64,000 bases of DNA from Flavobacteriales bacterium (GTDB lineage Bacteria; Bacteroidota; Bacteroidia; Flavobacteriales; UBA7430), in assembly GCA_002692065.1 (NCBI GenBank), contig NZJX01000002.1, positions 35,937 through 99,936 on the forward strand, in the 5' to 3' direction. Each line of letters opens with the position of its first letter. Position 1 is the stretch's first letter. The notes beneath the pieces were generated by a model. The model saw only the letters and a program-made list of their open reading frames with translations, was not told the DNA's origin and made no database searches. Both the position numbers and the translations under genes were made by a program. This document shows, in pieces, positions 36,963-47,272 of this stretch.

Positions 36963-38357
36963 TTAAATTATTTCTCTCCTTAACCTTGCAATGGGTATTT
37001 TTAAATTTTCTCTATACTTAGAAACTGTTCTTCGAGCAATGTTATAACCTTTAATATTTAACTGTTTCATAATCTCTGTATCTGTGAGAGGTTTAACTTT
37101 ATTTTCTGATTTAATCATATCAATAATTAAGTTTTTAACTTCTCTATTTGAAACATTTGACCCATCGCTTTTGCTTTGAGATTCAGAAAAGAAATATTTA
37201 ACTAAAAAAATACCGTATGGAGTCTCAATGTATTTGCTATTCGCTACTCTTGAAATTGTTGAAATATCCAGTTTAACATCATCTGCAATATTTTTCAAAA
37301 TCATAGGTTTTAATTTATTTTCATCACCTGTTAGAAAATATTCTTTTTGAAAATTAACTATGGAATTTAATGTATTAAAAAGAGTAGAATTTCTTTCTTG
37401 TAATGAACTTATAAATAATTTTGCTGAATCTAATTTATTTTTAACATAAATTAATTCCTTGTTTTTTTCATTGCTTGATTCTAAAATTTCTCTAAATTTT
37501 TTATTGATTTTTAATTCAGGAATAAATGAATTATTAATTGATAGATCTAACTTTCCATCTTCAACTTTCAAAGAAAAATCAGGAACAATGTGTTGAACTA
37601 ATTTATTATTATTTAAATTTCCGGGCTTAGGGTTTAATTTTAAAATTTCTCCTATAGCAGATTTTAAAGTTTCCTCATTAATATTTAATTCATCCATCAA
37701 CTTTTGGTAATGTTTCTTAGATAATTCATTAAAATGATTTTTAATGATATTTTTTGAGATCTCAATAATATTGTCTGACTTTTTTTTATTGATTTGAATT
37801 TCAATACACTCTTTTAAATTCCTGGCTCCAATTCCATAAGGCTCAAAATTATGAATAATTTTTAGGACTTCAAGAACCTCGTTTTCGGTTGTTTGAATAT
37901 TTTTTTTAAAAAATAAATCCTCCACAATTGAATTTATGTCTCTCAAAATATAGCCATTGTTATTAACACATCCAATTAAATAAGAACCAATTTGATGAAA
38001 TTTATAATCTAAGTCTCTTATTGAAAGTTGTTTTTCTAAAGAATCTATTGTACTTGTCTCGTATTGAATTGGAGTTGAATAATTATTACCTTCTTTGTTA
38101 AATTTCTGATTAAAGTTGAATGAATCATTTATATTATTATAATCTGAAAAATCATCATTTCTATCCCCACTTTGTTGATTTTTGTCTGGTGTATCAAAAT
38201 TATCAAAACTTATATCTTCAATAGCAGGATTTTCCTCAACTTCATTCTTAATTCTCTCCAACAACTCTATATTTGGTAGTTGTATTAATTTCATCAATTG
38301 AATTTGTTGAGGAGATAATTTTTGTTTAAGTGATTGATTTATTTTTTGTTTTAACAT
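36963..38357 (-). CDS. rpoN: RNA polymerase sigma-54 factor RpoN
   Basis: The alternative sigma factor that needs AAA+ activators. The N-terminal Gln/Leu-rich region I reads LKQKLSPQQIQLMKLIQLPN and ends in ENPAIED. An acidic region with FDNFDTPDKN follows (about 50-80). Core-binding and DNA-binding regions follow. The RpoN box ARRTVSKYRENLKIPIARLRR lies at the C-terminus. All regions are present, so it should be active. I use the ATG at 38357 (464 residues), which leaves 4 bases after the asnS stop; an ATG at 38375 would overlap asnS. The activator gene at 286 is a plausible partner. Confidence 0.95.
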   Translation of the reverse strand: MLKQKINQSLKQKLSPQQIQLMKLIQLPNIELLERIKNEVEENPAIEDISFDNFDTPDKNQQSGDRNDDFSDYNNINDSFNFNQKFNKEGNNYSTPIQYETSTIDSLEKQLSIRDLDYKFHQIGSYLIGCVNNNGYILRDINSIVEDLFFKKNIQTTENEVLEVLKIIHNFEPYGIGARNLKECIEIQINKKKSDNIIEISKNIIKNHFNELSKKHYQKLMDELNINEETLKSAIGEILKLNPKPGNLNNNKLVQHIVPDFSLKVEDGKLDLSINNSFIPELKINKKFREILESSNEKNKELIYVKNKLDSAKLFISSLQERNSTLFNTLNSIVNFQKEYFLTGDENKLKPMILKNIADDVKLDISTISRVANSKYIETPYGIFLVKYFFSESQSKSDGSNVSNREVKNLIIDMIKSENKVKPLTDTEIMKQLNIKGYNIARRTVSKYRENLKIPIARLRREII

Positions 38358-38361
38358 ATTT

Positions 38362-39804
38362 TTAAAATTCAGCATTTTGGGGTGTCCTTGGAAATGGTAT
38401 TACATCTCTTATATTACTCATTCCTGTAACATATTGAACTAACCTTTCAAAACCTAATCCAAATCCTCCATGAGGAACAGTTCCAAACCTTCTGGAATCA
38501 ATATACCACCACAATTCTTTTTCATTTACTTTCATTTCTGTCATTCTATTTTTTAATATATGTAACCTCTCCTCTCTTTGTGCACCTCCAACAATCTCTC
38601 CGATTCCAGGAAATAATAAATCCATAGCTGCAACTGTCTTTAAATCATTATTTAATCTCATGTAGAATGCCTTTATGTCTTTTGGATAATTTGTAATTAC
38701 AACAGGTTTATAATTAAATTCTTTTTCAACTAAGTATTTTTCATGTTCAGATTGGAAATCAACCCCCCATTGATCAATTATAAATTTAAATTTTTTCTTT
38801 TTATTAGGCTTAGAATTTTTTAAGATCATGAATGCTTCATCATAATTAATTTTTATAAAATCAAAATTTAATGTATGTTTTAATTTTTTAGTCAAGTTCA
38901 TAGGATTTCTTTCTTCTTTCTTCTTTTTTGAATCTTCTTCTAAAAGTCTTTTTTCCAAGAAAAAAATATCATTTTTACAATTTTCTAAAACATAATTTAT
39001 AGAATACTTCAATAATTTTTCAGATAAATCAATAATTTGACTTAGATCAGAGAAAGCGACCTCTGGTTCAATCATCCAAAATTCTGCAAGGTGGCGAGAA
39101 GTATTTGAATTTTCAGCTCTAAAAGTAGGACCAAAAGTATATACCTTTCCTAAGGCTAAAGACGCCATTTCGGCCTCCAATTGACCAGAAACAGTCAGAT
39201 TTGTTTCTTTACCAAAAAAATCATTACTGTAATCAATACTTCCATTTTGATTTTTTGCAAATTTTGATTTATTTAGAGTTGTAACATTAAACATTTCTCC
39301 TGCTCCTTCACAATCTGAACCAGTAATTATTGGTGTATTTATATAAACAAAACCTTCAGAATTAAAAAAATTATGAATAGCAAAAGATAATGCATGTCTA
39401 ATTCTAAAAATAGCTCCGAAAGTATTAGTTCTGAACCTCAAGTGAGCATTTTCTCTTAAAAAGTCTAACGAATGTCTTTTGGGTTGAAGGGGATATTGAT
39501 TCGAGTCTGCAACTCCCAAAATTTCGACCGACTTAGCAGTTACTTCAAATTCTTGACCAGCTCCTTCAGACTTAATTAAAGTCCCATAAACAGATATTGA
39601 AGTTCCAGTATTAATCAAATCCAAAATATCAGGTTGTATATCTTCGTTTAATACAATTTGAATATTATTTATGGTTGATCCATCGTTTAAATTAATAAAG
39701 GATACATTTTTACTTTGCCTTTTAAATCTCACCCAACCTGATATTTTTATTTTTTTTCCTAAAAATTTAATATCAAATACATTTTTAATTTCAGTTCTAA
39801 TCAT
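38362..39804 (-). CDS. asnS: Asparaginyl-tRNA synthetase
   Basis: AsnRS charges tRNA-Asn with asparagine. The 480-residue class II enzyme has an N-terminal OB-fold (ISGWVRFKRQSKNVSFINLNDGS), motif 2 around FRAENSNTSRHLAEFWMIEPE, and motif 3 GGFGLGFERLVQYVTGMSNIRDVIPFPRTP. It also has the AsnRS-typical FNVTTL and GEIVGGAQREERL stretches. Direct charging suggests that tRNA-Asn amidation is not required. It is upstream of rpoN and divergent from dxs. Confidence 0.96.
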   Translation of the reverse strand: MIRTEIKNVFDIKFLGKKIKISGWVRFKRQSKNVSFINLNDGSTINNIQIVLNEDIQPDILDLINTGTSISVYGTLIKSEGAGQEFEVTAKSVEILGVADSNQYPLQPKRHSLDFLRENAHLRFRTNTFGAIFRIRHALSFAIHNFFNSEGFVYINTPIITGSDCEGAGEMFNVTTLNKSKFAKNQNGSIDYSNDFFGKETNLTVSGQLEAEMASLALGKVYTFGPTFRAENSNTSRHLAEFWMIEPEVAFSDLSQIIDLSEKLLKYSINYVLENCKNDIFFLEKRLLEEDSKKKKEERNPMNLTKKLKHTLNFDFIKINYDEAFMILKNSKPNKKKKFKFIIDQWGVDFQSEHEKYLVEKEFNYKPVVITNYPKDIKAFYMRLNNDLKTVAAMDLLFPGIGEIVGGAQREERLHILKNRMTEMKVNEKELWWYIDSRRFGTVPHGGFGLGFERLVQYVTGMSNIRDVIPFPRTPQNAEF

Positions 39805-39820
39805 ATCATAGTTTATTAAA

Positions 39821-39828
39821 CAAATTTA
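39821..39828 (-). promoter_or_regulatory. -7 promoter element of asnS-rpoN
   Basis: TAAATTTG on the minus strand ends 16 bases before the asnS ATG. It would drive asnS and, since rpoN follows by 4 bases, rpoN as well. Confidence 0.6.
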
Positions 39829-39890
39829 AGTTATAAATTAAATTTTAAAAAAATAAATTCTATAAATTAAGTTTCAATTTTTAATTTTGG

Positions 39891-39898
39891 TAAATTTG
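39891..39898 (+). promoter_or_regulatory. -7 promoter element of dxs
   Basis: TAAATTTG, a perfect TAnnTTTG, in the divergent asnS/dxs gap. It puts the transcription start near 39903-39906. This rules out the in-frame TTGs at 39887 and 39896 as starts and supports the TTG at 39923. Confidence 0.65.
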
Positions 39899-39922
39899 TG
39901 GTTAAATTATAATAACTTTAAA

Positions 39923-41827
39923 TTGTTACTAAAAAAGATAAATACACCTGAGGACCTAAAAAAACTCAGCATTGACGAACTGATAAAACTTTCTAGTGAA
40001 CTTAGAGAATTCATAATTGATGTAGTTTCCGAGAATGGAGGACATTTTGGGGCTAGTTTGGGGGTTGTTGAACTTACAATCGCTGTACATTATATTTTCG
40101 AAACACCAAACGATCAAATTGTCTGGGATGTTGGTCATCAGGCTTATGGCCATAAAATATTAACTGGGAGAAGAGAAACTTTTCATACCAATAGAAAATA
40201 CAAAGGACTAAGTGGGTTCCCTAAAAGAGATGAAAGTATATACGATACATTTGGTGTGGGACATTCTTCAACTTCAATAGGAGCAGCTTTAGGAATGTCA
40301 ATCGCATCTAAAATAAATAAAGATGATAAAAACCATGTTGCAATTATTGGAGATGGAGCGTTAACTGGAGGTCAATCTTTTGAAGCACTTAACCATGCAG
40401 GTGCTGAAAATCCCAATTTACTAGTTATTTTAAATGATAACTGTATGTCTATTGATCCTAATGTTGGGGCATTGAAAGAATATTTAACAGATATAACAAC
40501 TTCAAAAACATACAATAAAATTAAAGATGATGTATGGAATTTACTGGGAAAACTAAGTAATTTTGGACCTAATGCCAGAAAAATTGTTCAGAAAATTGAA
40601 AATGCTTTCAAGTCATCTATGTTGGAAAAAAGTAACTATTTTGAATCCCTTAAATTCAGATATTTTGGTCCAATTGATGGCCACAATCTTGAACATCTTT
40701 TAAAAGTATTAGCCGACTTAAAAAATATTCCTGGACCAAAAATCTTACATTGTATAACAAAAAAAGGGAAAGGGTACATCCCGGCAGAGGAAGGCGATAC
40801 AACTAAATGGCATGCTCCAGGATTATTCAACAAAAAATCAGGTAAAATAATACCTATATCTAATACTGATAATTTACCCCCAAAATACCAAGACGTCTTT
40901 GGTCATACCATAATTGAACTAGCTAAAAAAAACTTAAAAATTGTTGGTGTAACTCCTGCAATGCCATCAGGAAGTTCTCTTAAATATATGATGAAAGAAA
41001 TTCCTGAAAGATCATTCGATGTAGGAATTGCGGAACAACATGCTGTTACATTCTCAGCAGGAATGGCAACTCAAGGATTAATTCCTTTTTGTAATATTTA
41101 TTCTACTTTTATGCAAAGAGCTTATGACCAAGTCATTCATGATGTCGCAATTCAAAAATTAAATGTAATTTTCTGTCTAGACAGAGCTGGATTAGTTGGT
41201 GATGATGGACCAACTCATCATGGTTCGTTTGATTTGGCATATTTCAGATGTATTCCAAACATGATAATTTCAGCACCAATTAATGAACATGAATTAAGAA
41301 ACCTAATGTATTCAGCTCAAAAAAAACCCAATGGCCCTTATGTAATTAGATACCCGAGGGGAAGAGGTGTTAAGCAAGATTGGAAATCAAAATTTGAATA
41401 CATTAGACCTGGAACCTCCAAAAAAATCAGAGAAGGTACTGAAATTGCAATTTTATCAATTGGTCATGTGGGAAACTATGCTATTGATGTGTGTAATGAT
41501 TATTCAAAAATTGGATTTGAAATTGCACATTATGATCTAAGATTTGTAAAACCATTGGATGAAAAATGTTTACATGAAATTTTTAAAAAATATGATTACA
41601 TAATAACTATTGAAGATGGTTGTTTAAATGGTGGATTTGGATCTGCAATAATTGAATTTATGGTTGATAATAATTATAAAAAAAATATCTCGAGACTTGG
41701 GATACCAGATGAATTTATTGAACATGGACCTCAAAAGCAACTTCATAAAGATTGTGGATATTATAAAAGTTCACTGAGTGAAAAAATAGAGTCAATTAAG
41801 CAAAATTTGAATACAAATATAATTTAA
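39923..41827 (+). CDS. dxs: 1-deoxy-D-xylulose-5-phosphate synthase
   Basis: DXS makes deoxyxylulose phosphate from pyruvate and glyceraldehyde-3-phosphate, opening the MEP isoprenoid pathway. The product (634 residues from this start) has ELREFIIDVVSENGGHFGASLG, VGHQAYGHKILTGRR, the ThDP site GDGALTGGQSFEALNHAG...NDN, and GIAEQHAVTFSAGMA with the catalytic Glu. The C-terminal domain carries DRAGLVGDDGPTHHGSFDLAY. No ATG precedes the conserved N-terminus. TTG at 39923 aligns with the usual DXS start (LLKKINTPEDLKKL) and lies just downstream of the promoter element. Confidence 0.95.
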   Translation: MLLKKINTPEDLKKLSIDELIKLSSELREFIIDVVSENGGHFGASLGVVELTIAVHYIFETPNDQIVWDVGHQAYGHKILTGRRETFHTNRKYKGLSGFPKRDESIYDTFGVGHSSTSIGAALGMSIASKINKDDKNHVAIIGDGALTGGQSFEALNHAGAENPNLLVILNDNCMSIDPNVGALKEYLTDITTSKTYNKIKDDVWNLLGKLSNFGPNARKIVQKIENAFKSSMLEKSNYFESLKFRYFGPIDGHNLEHLLKVLADLKNIPGPKILHCITKKGKGYIPAEEGDTTKWHAPGLFNKKSGKIIPISNTDNLPPKYQDVFGHTIIELAKKNLKIVGVTPAMPSGSSLKYMMKEIPERSFDVGIAEQHAVTFSAGMATQGLIPFCNIYSTFMQRAYDQVIHDVAIQKLNVIFCLDRAGLVGDDGPTHHGSFDLAYFRCIPNMIISAPINEHELRNLMYSAQKKPNGPYVIRYPRGRGVKQDWKSKFEYIRPGTSKKIREGTEIAILSIGHVGNYAIDVCNDYSKIGFEIAHYDLRFVKPLDEKCLHEIFKKYDYIITIEDGCLNGGFGSAIIEFMVDNNYKKNISRLGIPDEFIEHGPQKQLHKDCGYYKSSLSEKIESIKQNLNTNII

Positions 41828-41831
41828 TAAA

Positions 41832-43160
41832 CTATATTTCTTCCATAAATTTAGTTGTGTAAATTCCTTTTTTATATCTATCGTCATTCATTAATTTTAA
41901 ATGAAAAGGTATTGTTGTTTTTACCCCTTCAATAACAAATTCACTCAAAGCTCTTTTCATCTTTTCAATAGCCTCTTCTCTTGTTTGCGCTACTGTTATT
42001 AGTTTTGCAATCATTGAATCGTAGTAAGGAGGGATAATATAACCTGAATAAACATGTGTATCCACTCTTACTCCATGTCCACCAGGTGCATTATAGTTTG
42101 TAATTTTTCCAGGACAAGGTCTAAAATCATTCGAAGGATCTTCGGCATTTATTCTGCATTCTATCGCATGTAATTTTGGTTCGTAATTTTTACCTGAAAT
42201 TTTAATTCCAAAAGCAACCTTAATTTGCTCAGCAATTAAATCATAATTAATTACTTCTTCTGTAACTGGATGTTCAACTTGAATTCTAGTATTCATCTCC
42301 ATGAAATAAAAATTTCTATCTTTATCAACTAAAAACTCTACTGTTCCAGCACCTTCATATCTCACAGCCTCTGCTGCTTTAATTGCAGCTCTTCCCATAG
42401 CATTTCTTAACTCTTTGGTCATAAAAGGTGAAGGAGATTCCTCGGTCAACTTTTGATGTCTTCTTTGAATTGAACAATCTCTTTCAGATAAATGGCAGGC
42501 TTTACCTTGAGAATCTCCAACAATCTGTATTTCAATATGTCTAGGTTCAAGTATGAGTTTTTCTATATATAGATTGCCATTACCAAATGATAATTCTGCT
42601 TCTTTTTTTGCAGAATCCCATGCTAATTTTAATTCAGATTTGTTACTAACAGCTCTCATTCCTTTCCCTCCTCCTCCAGCAGTTGCTTTTATCATAACTG
42701 GATAGCCAATTTCTGAAGCTAATTTTTCTGCTTCTTCAAAAAATTTTATAATCCCATCAGAACCTGGAATAATTGGAACACCAGCTTTTTTCATCGTCTC
42801 TTTGGCATTGGCTTTATTACCCATTTTATCAATCATTTCAGGAGATGCACCAATAAATTTTAAATTATTTTCTTGACAAATTTTAGAAAAGTTAGAATTT
42901 TCTGATAAAAAGCCATACCCAGGATGAATGGCATCTGCATTAGTAATTTCAGCAGCGGCAATTATATTAGGTATTTTTAAATATGAATCTGAACTACTGG
43001 AAGGACCAATACATACTGCCTCATCTGCAAACTTAACATGTAAACTATCTGAGTCAGCAGTCGAATATACTGCTACTGTTTTAATCCCCATCTCTCTAGC
43101 TGTTCTTATCACTCTTAAAGCTATCTCACCTCTATTTGCAATTAAAATTTTCTTGAACAT
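41832..43160 (-). CDS. accC: Acetyl-CoA carboxylase, biotin carboxylase subunit
   Basis: AccC carboxylates the biotin on AccB using bicarbonate and ATP. The 442-residue product begins [20 protein letters not shown] and contains [10 protein letters not shown], the ATP-grasp loop [47 protein letters not shown] and RINAEDP. It is a few residues shorter than E. coli AccC but complete. It follows accB by 17 bases and is 4 bases from the convergent dxs stop. Confidence 0.96.
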   Translation of the reverse strand: MFKKILIANRGEIALRVIRTAREMGIKTVAVYSTADSDSLHVKFADEAVCIGPSSSSDSYLKIPNIIAAAEITNADAIHPGYGFLSENSNFSKICQENNLKFIGASPEMIDKMGNKANAKETMKKAGVPIIPGSDGIIKFFEEAEKLASEIGYPVMIKATAGGGGKGMRAVSNKSELKLAWDSAKKEAELSFGNGNLYIEKLILEPRHIEIQIVGDSQGKACHLSERDCSIQRRHQKLTEESPSPFMTKELRNAMGRAAIKAAEAVRYEGAGTVEFLVDKDRNFYFMEMNTRIQVEHPVTEEVINYDLIAEQIKVAFGIKISGKNYEPKLHAIECRINAEDPSNDFRPCPGKITNYNAPGGHGVRVDTHVYSGYIIPPYYDSMIAKLITVAQTREEAIEKMKRALSEFVIEGVKTTIPFHLKLMNDDRYKKGIYTTKFMEEI

Positions 43161-43177
43161 AATGGACTATTTTGAAT

Positions 43178-43705
43178 CTACTTTGGATCAATTAAAAATA
43201 ATGGTTGATCATACTCAACTGGAGACATATCATCTATAAGTATTTTAACTATTTTTCCAGAAATTTCAGATTCTATTTCGTTAAATAATTTCATTGCTTC
43301 AATAACACAAATAACTTGACCTTCAGATATCTCATCTCCAAGGACTATAAAAGGTTCTTTATCTGGTGAGGGTTTTCTGTAAAAGGTTCCGATCATAGGA
43401 GACTTTATAGTTATTAAATTTTCATCTTCTGATTTACTTTTATTTACATTTTCTTTAGAAATTTTAGACTCATTAACAGATTCTGTTTGAGTTTGAACTA
43501 TTTTATGTGTTTCAATTGACGAATTAGGGATAACTTGATTTGCTATTGGTATTTGCTGAATGATTGGTTCAGTTAAATTCTTATTTTTTTTGGGGGGTGT
43601 TTTAATTGATAATTTCAAATCTCCAATTTCAAGATTTACCTCAGAGGCCCCTGATTTTGAGACAAATTTTATTAATTCTTGAATTTCTTTTAAATCTAAT
43701 GACAT
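43178..43705 (-). CDS. accB: Acetyl-CoA carboxylase, biotin carboxyl carrier protein
   Basis: AccB carries the carboxybiotin in fatty-acid synthesis. The 175-residue product has an N-terminal helix ([27 protein letters not shown]), a Ser/Lys/Asn-rich linker (about 45-95), and a biotinyl domain with [14 protein letters not shown]. The biotinylation site is EAMKLFNE (Lys139). Synthesis of the cofactor is supported elsewhere in the window by bioB. Confidence 0.96.
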   Translation of the reverse strand: MSLDLKEIQELIKFVSKSGASEVNLEIGDLKLSIKTPPKKNKNLTEPIIQQIPIANQVIPNSSIETHKIVQTQTESVNESKISKENVNKSKSEDENLITIKSPMIGTFYRKPSPDKEPFIVLGDEISEGQVICVIEAMKLFNEIESEISGKIVKILIDDMSPVEYDQPLFLIDPK

Positions 43706-43726
43706 AATTTCTAGTTTATTTAATAT

Positions 43727-44716
43727 TTAATATGACCATGAAAGATAAATTGCAGCCCAAGTAAATCCTCCTCCAAAAGCAGATAAAATTATGTTGTCTC
43801 CTAATTTTAGCTTTTCTTCCCATTCAGATAAACAAATTGGTATGGTGGCATTTGTGGTATTTCCATATTTTTGAATATTAATCATAACTTTATCAGTTCC
43901 CAAACCCATACGATTTGCAGTTGCATCAATAATTCTTTTATTAGCTTGGTGAGGAACTAACCATGCTACGTCATCTGGTGATAAATTATTTCTTTTCATA
44001 ATTTCAACTGAGATATCAGCCATACAAGAAACAGCAAATTTAAACACAGTCTTACCATCTTGATAAATGAAATGTTCCTTTGAATTTACAGTTTGCAAAG
44101 ATGATGGCTTAAACGAACCACCAGCTACCATTTTCAAATAATTTCTACCTGAACCATCGCTTTTTAAAATAGAATCTTTGATACAATACTCATTTTCTGA
44201 TGGTTCAAGTAAAACTGCACCTGCACCATCTCCAAAAATTACACAAGTTTTTCTATCTTCGTAATCTACAATCGAAGACATCTTGTCCGCTCCAACAACA
44301 ATAATTTTTTTGTATAAGCCTGATTCAATATACTTAGAAGCGACATCTAAAGAATACAAAAATCCAGAACAAGCAGCCATAACATCAAAAGCAAATGCAT
44401 TCTTTGCTCCTATTTTATCAGCAATTATACATGCCGTTGATGGAAACAACATATCTGGAGTTGCAGTTGCACAAATAATTAAATCTATTTCAGATGGGGA
44501 AATTTTTTTCTTACTTAATAGACCATTTACAGCTTTACAACCTAAATCAGAGGAAGCAAGGCCATTACCTTTTAAAATTCTTCTTTCTTTGATTCCTGTT
44601 CTTGAAGTAATCCATTCATCATTAGTATCAACCATTTTGGATAATTCATGATTGGTTAATTTGTATTCTGGTACCCATGAATTGACACCAGTTATAGCAG
44701 AATTTATATTACCCAT
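43727..44716 (-). CDS. fabH: 3-oxoacyl-ACP synthase III
   Basis: FabH condenses acetyl-CoA with malonyl-ACP to begin fatty-acid elongation. The 329-residue product has TNDEWITSRTGIKERR, the catalytic Cys in AACSGFLYSL (Cys116), the active-site His in VPHQANKRIIDA and Asn in YGNTTNATIP, and a closing SAFGGGFTWAA. It lies in the usual rpmF-fabH-accB-accC order. Confidence 0.96.
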   Translation of the reverse strand: MGNINSAITGVNSWVPEYKLTNHELSKMVDTNDEWITSRTGIKERRILKGNGLASSDLGCKAVNGLLSKKKISPSEIDLIICATATPDMLFPSTACIIADKIGAKNAFAFDVMAACSGFLYSLDVASKYIESGLYKKIIVVGADKMSSIVDYEDRKTCVIFGDGAGAVLLEPSENEYCIKDSILKSDGSGRNYLKMVAGGSFKPSSLQTVNSKEHFIYQDGKTVFKFAVSCMADISVEIMKRNNLSPDDVAWLVPHQANKRIIDATANRMGLGTDKVMINIQKYGNTTNATIPICLSEWEEKLKLGDNIILSAFGGGFTWAAIYLSWSY

Positions 44717-44798
44717 TTATAATAATTTAAATCATTTAATCAAATATAGTAAAACTTAAATTAAGTAATTTGCATTATAAAATAAAATCAGATAATAA

Positions 44799-44978
44799 TT
44801 ATTGATCGATAACAATATTTCCTTTATAGTATAACTTTCCTTCATGCCAATATGCTCTGTGATATAGGTGAGTTTCACCTGTTGTTTTACAGGTTGATAA
44901 AGTTGGAATCTCGGCTTTATAATGAGTTCTTCTTTTGTCTCTTCTTTGTTTAGAGATTTTTCTCTTTGGATGTGCCAT
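44799..44978 (-). CDS. rpmF: 50S ribosomal protein L32
   Basis: A 59-residue ribosomal protein, read from the ATG at 44976-44978. It begins [22 protein letters not shown] and continues with [19 protein letters not shown], the L32 pattern. Only one Cys (Cys30) is present, so this is the form without a full zinc-binding Cys4 set. It lies between DUF177 (3-base gap) and fabH, as in many bacteria. Confidence 0.95.
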   Translation of the reverse strand: MAHPKRKISKQRRDKRRTHYKAEIPTLSTCKTTGETHLYHRAYWHEGKLYYKGNIVIDQ

Positions 44979-44981
44979 TTT

Positions 44982-45479
44982 TTAAATTTTTATATTTACT
45001 TTTTTTAAAGATGACCATCGATCATCAATTAATTTATTTTTTTTATTTATTTGATTTAAAATTTCTTTATTACAATCATTCCCGTCTAAGATATGGGATC
45101 TTTTAATTGGAATAAATAAAACAATCATTTCATATATCATATGAGATATATCAATTACATTTTCATGAAAAGGTAGAAAAATTATCTCATTACTTTGTTT
45201 TTCATCAGAAATTACAATTAATCTTTTGTCGGTAAATTCTAATTTTAAGACCAAATCTTCTCCACAAGAATCGCAAGGTGTTTTTAAATTTCCTTTTATG
45301 TTAAATGATAAATTGAACTTATTTAATTCAAAAATACTTGACATTTTAACATTGATATCGCATTCATCTATATCTTTGTAATTGAAGGTATTAAAGAACT
45401 CCTCATTAATCTTAAAATTTAATTCATTCTTTAATATTTTAAGATCATTTATTTTAATAATGAAATTATCTGTGTTCAT
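44982..45479 (-). CDS. DUF177 (YceD family) protein
   Basis: A 165-residue YceD/DUF177-family protein, often encoded directly upstream of rpmF. It has the conserved central pattern FNIKGNLKTPCDSCGEDL with a CxxC pair, then FTDKRLIVI and a DISHMIYEMIVLFIPIKRSH stretch near the C-terminus. Homologues in plants and E. coli have been linked to 23S rRNA maturation; here that role is inferred from family and position only. Confidence 0.88.
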   Translation of the reverse strand: MNTDNFIIKINDLKILKNELNFKINEEFFNTFNYKDIDECDINVKMSSIFELNKFNLSFNIKGNLKTPCDSCGEDLVLKLEFTDKRLIVISDEKQSNEIIFLPFHENVIDISHMIYEMIVLFIPIKRSHILDGNDCNKEILNQINKKNKLIDDRWSSLKKVNIKI

Positions 45480-45501
45480 TATTTTAAATTTAAAACGACC
45501 G

Positions 45502-45509
45502 CAAATATA
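45502..45509 (-). promoter_or_regulatory. -7 promoter element of the DUF177-rpmF-fabH-accBC operon
   Basis: TATATTTG on the minus strand ends 22 bases before the DUF177 ATG. It is followed by no other promoter-like motif up to accC, so it may serve all five genes. Confidence 0.6.
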
Positions 45510-45572
45510 AAAAACTTTTTTATCATGATATCAGTTTAAAATAATTTTTAAATTAATAACTAGATATTATTA

Positions 45573-46586
45573 TTAATTATTTCTATTTGTATATATTTTA
45601 CATGCTAAAAATACGGCTTCTCTAAAAGATCCTTCATTAGCTATATTTTTTCCGGAAATATTATATGCAACTCCATGATCTGGGGATGTTCTGATTACAG
45701 ATAAATTAGATGTATAATTAACCCCTCCTCCAAATGATATTAATTTGAAAGGAATTAATCCCTGATCATGATAAACAGCCATAGTTAAATCAAAGTTTTT
45801 ATATGTTTGTGATGCAAAATATCCATCTGAAGAATATGGACCAAATACCAAATCTCCATTCTCAAAAATTTTATTTATTGCAGGTTTAATTATTTTTTCA
45901 TCAACATTACCAATAACTCCCTGGTCACCAAGGTGTGGATCAATTCCTAAAATAGCAATTTTTGGTTTTTCAATATTGAAGTCTAATTTTAACGAATTTA
46001 GAGATAATAATATTTTTTCTTTGATGAGCTTTTCGTTGATAAAATTAGTTACAGATGATAATGAAACATGACCAGTCATTAAGGAAATCTTCAAAAAATC
46101 TGAAACCATAATCATATGAGCATTTTTTGATGAAAAATAATCAGATAAAAATTCGGTATGACCCTGAAATTTAAAGTTTTCTGATTGAATATTTTTTTTA
46201 TTGATCGGAGCAGTTACTAATGCATCAATTTGATTACTTTTAAGCGCCTCAACAGAATTTTTTAGAGAAAGGTAAGCATATTCCCCCCCCTCTTCAGTCT
46301 CTTTACCAAATGAAATTTGAACTTTTTTGTACCATGAATTATATACATTTAGCTTTTTTGAATTTAAACTAAATTTCCTGTCAACATTATTGAAATTAAA
46401 GTTACTAAACCCTATTTTATTTAAATAATCTCTTACAAACTGATTTGAAGCAAAAAGCACTGGAATACAAAATTCAAATATTCTACTATCAGAGAATGTT
46501 TTAGCAATTATTTCCATTCCAATTCCATTCAAATCGCCTACAGAAATCCCTAATCTGATTTTTTTTCTTGAAACTTTTTTATTCAT
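45573..46586 (-). CDS. pdxA: 4-hydroxythreonine-4-phosphate dehydrogenase
   Basis: PdxA oxidises 4-phosphohydroxy-L-threonine in the DXP-dependent vitamin B6 pathway. The product (337 residues) has RLGISVGDLNGIGMEI, LVTAPINKKNI, FQGHTEFLSD, GIDPHLGDQGVIG and VYHDQGLIPFKLISFGGGVN with TSPDHGVAY, all family hallmarks including metal ligands. I chose the ATG at 46586; an ATG at 46604 would add MLNCNK. It is divergent from ribE. Confidence 0.94.
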   Translation of the reverse strand: MNKKVSRKKIRLGISVGDLNGIGMEIIAKTFSDSRIFEFCIPVLFASNQFVRDYLNKIGFSNFNFNNVDRKFSLNSKKLNVYNSWYKKVQISFGKETEEGGEYAYLSLKNSVEALKSNQIDALVTAPINKKNIQSENFKFQGHTEFLSDYFSSKNAHMIMVSDFLKISLMTGHVSLSSVTNFINEKLIKEKILLSLNSLKLDFNIEKPKIAILGIDPHLGDQGVIGNVDEKIIKPAINKIFENGDLVFGPYSSDGYFASQTYKNFDLTMAVYHDQGLIPFKLISFGGGVNYTSNLSVIRTSPDHGVAYNISGKNIANEGSFREAVFLACKIYTNRNN

Positions 46587-46674
46587 TTTATTACAATTCA
46601 ACATTACATAATAATATTAATTACTAATTTTAATTAAAATTTTAATTAAAATATAAATATATTAATTTTCTGAA

Positions 46675-47271
46675 ATGTTTACTGGAATAATAGAAGATAT
46701 TGGATTAGTTAAAGAACTAAAACATGAAAAAGGTAACTTACACATAACAATAAAGAGTTCTATTTCAAACGAATTAAAAATTGATCAAAGTATTTCCCAC
46801 AATGGAGTTTGTCTTACAGTCGTAAATTGTGATAATAAATCTCATACAGTAACTGCAATAAATGAAACGCTATCTAAAACAAATTTGAAATATTTAAAAA
46901 TTGGAGATCTAATTAATCTTGAAAGATGCTTAAAGTTAGGATCAAGAATTGATGGTCATATTGTTCAAGGTCATGTTGATAAAACTGCAATTTGTACTAA
47001 TATAAGTGATAAAAATGGTAGTTGGGAATTTACATTCCAATATAATAGAAGCTCTAATTTTGAAACTACTATACCAAAAGGTTCTGTGACTTTAAATGGG
47101 ATAAGTTTAACAGTTGTAAAATCTATAAGTAATGAATTTTCAACTCATATAATTCCATATACATATGAAAATACTAATATGAAAATGTTAAAAATAGGAG
47201 ATAAAGTTAATATCGAATTCGACATAATTGGAAAATATTTAGCTGAATTCAATAATCAAAATGTAAAATAA
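46675..47271 (+). CDS. ribE: Riboflavin synthase, alpha subunit
   Basis: Riboflavin synthase dismutates two 6,7-dimethyl-8-ribityllumazines to riboflavin. The 198-residue product has two lumazine-binding repeats. The first starts MFTGIIEDIGLV with SISHNGVCLTVV. The second has DGHIVQGHVD and GSVTLNGISLTVV. The usual start motif MFTGI fixes the ATG. A TAATTTTC sequence at 46663-46670, one base from the -7 consensus, lies just upstream. The stop is 1 base from the stop of the convergent T9SS gene. Confidence 0.95.
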   Translation: MFTGIIEDIGLVKELKHEKGNLHITIKSSISNELKIDQSISHNGVCLTVVNCDNKSHTVTAINETLSKTNLKYLKIGDLINLERCLKLGSRIDGHIVQGHVDKTAICTNISDKNGSWEFTFQYNRSSNFETTIPKGSVTLNGISLTVVKSISNEFSTHIIPYTYENTNMKMLKIGDKVNIEFDIIGKYLAEFNNQNVK

Positions 47272-47272
47272 A

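Noticed and set aside
39887..39889. TTG as dxs start
   Set aside because: It lies upstream of the -7 element; the TTG at 39923 matches the usual N-terminus.
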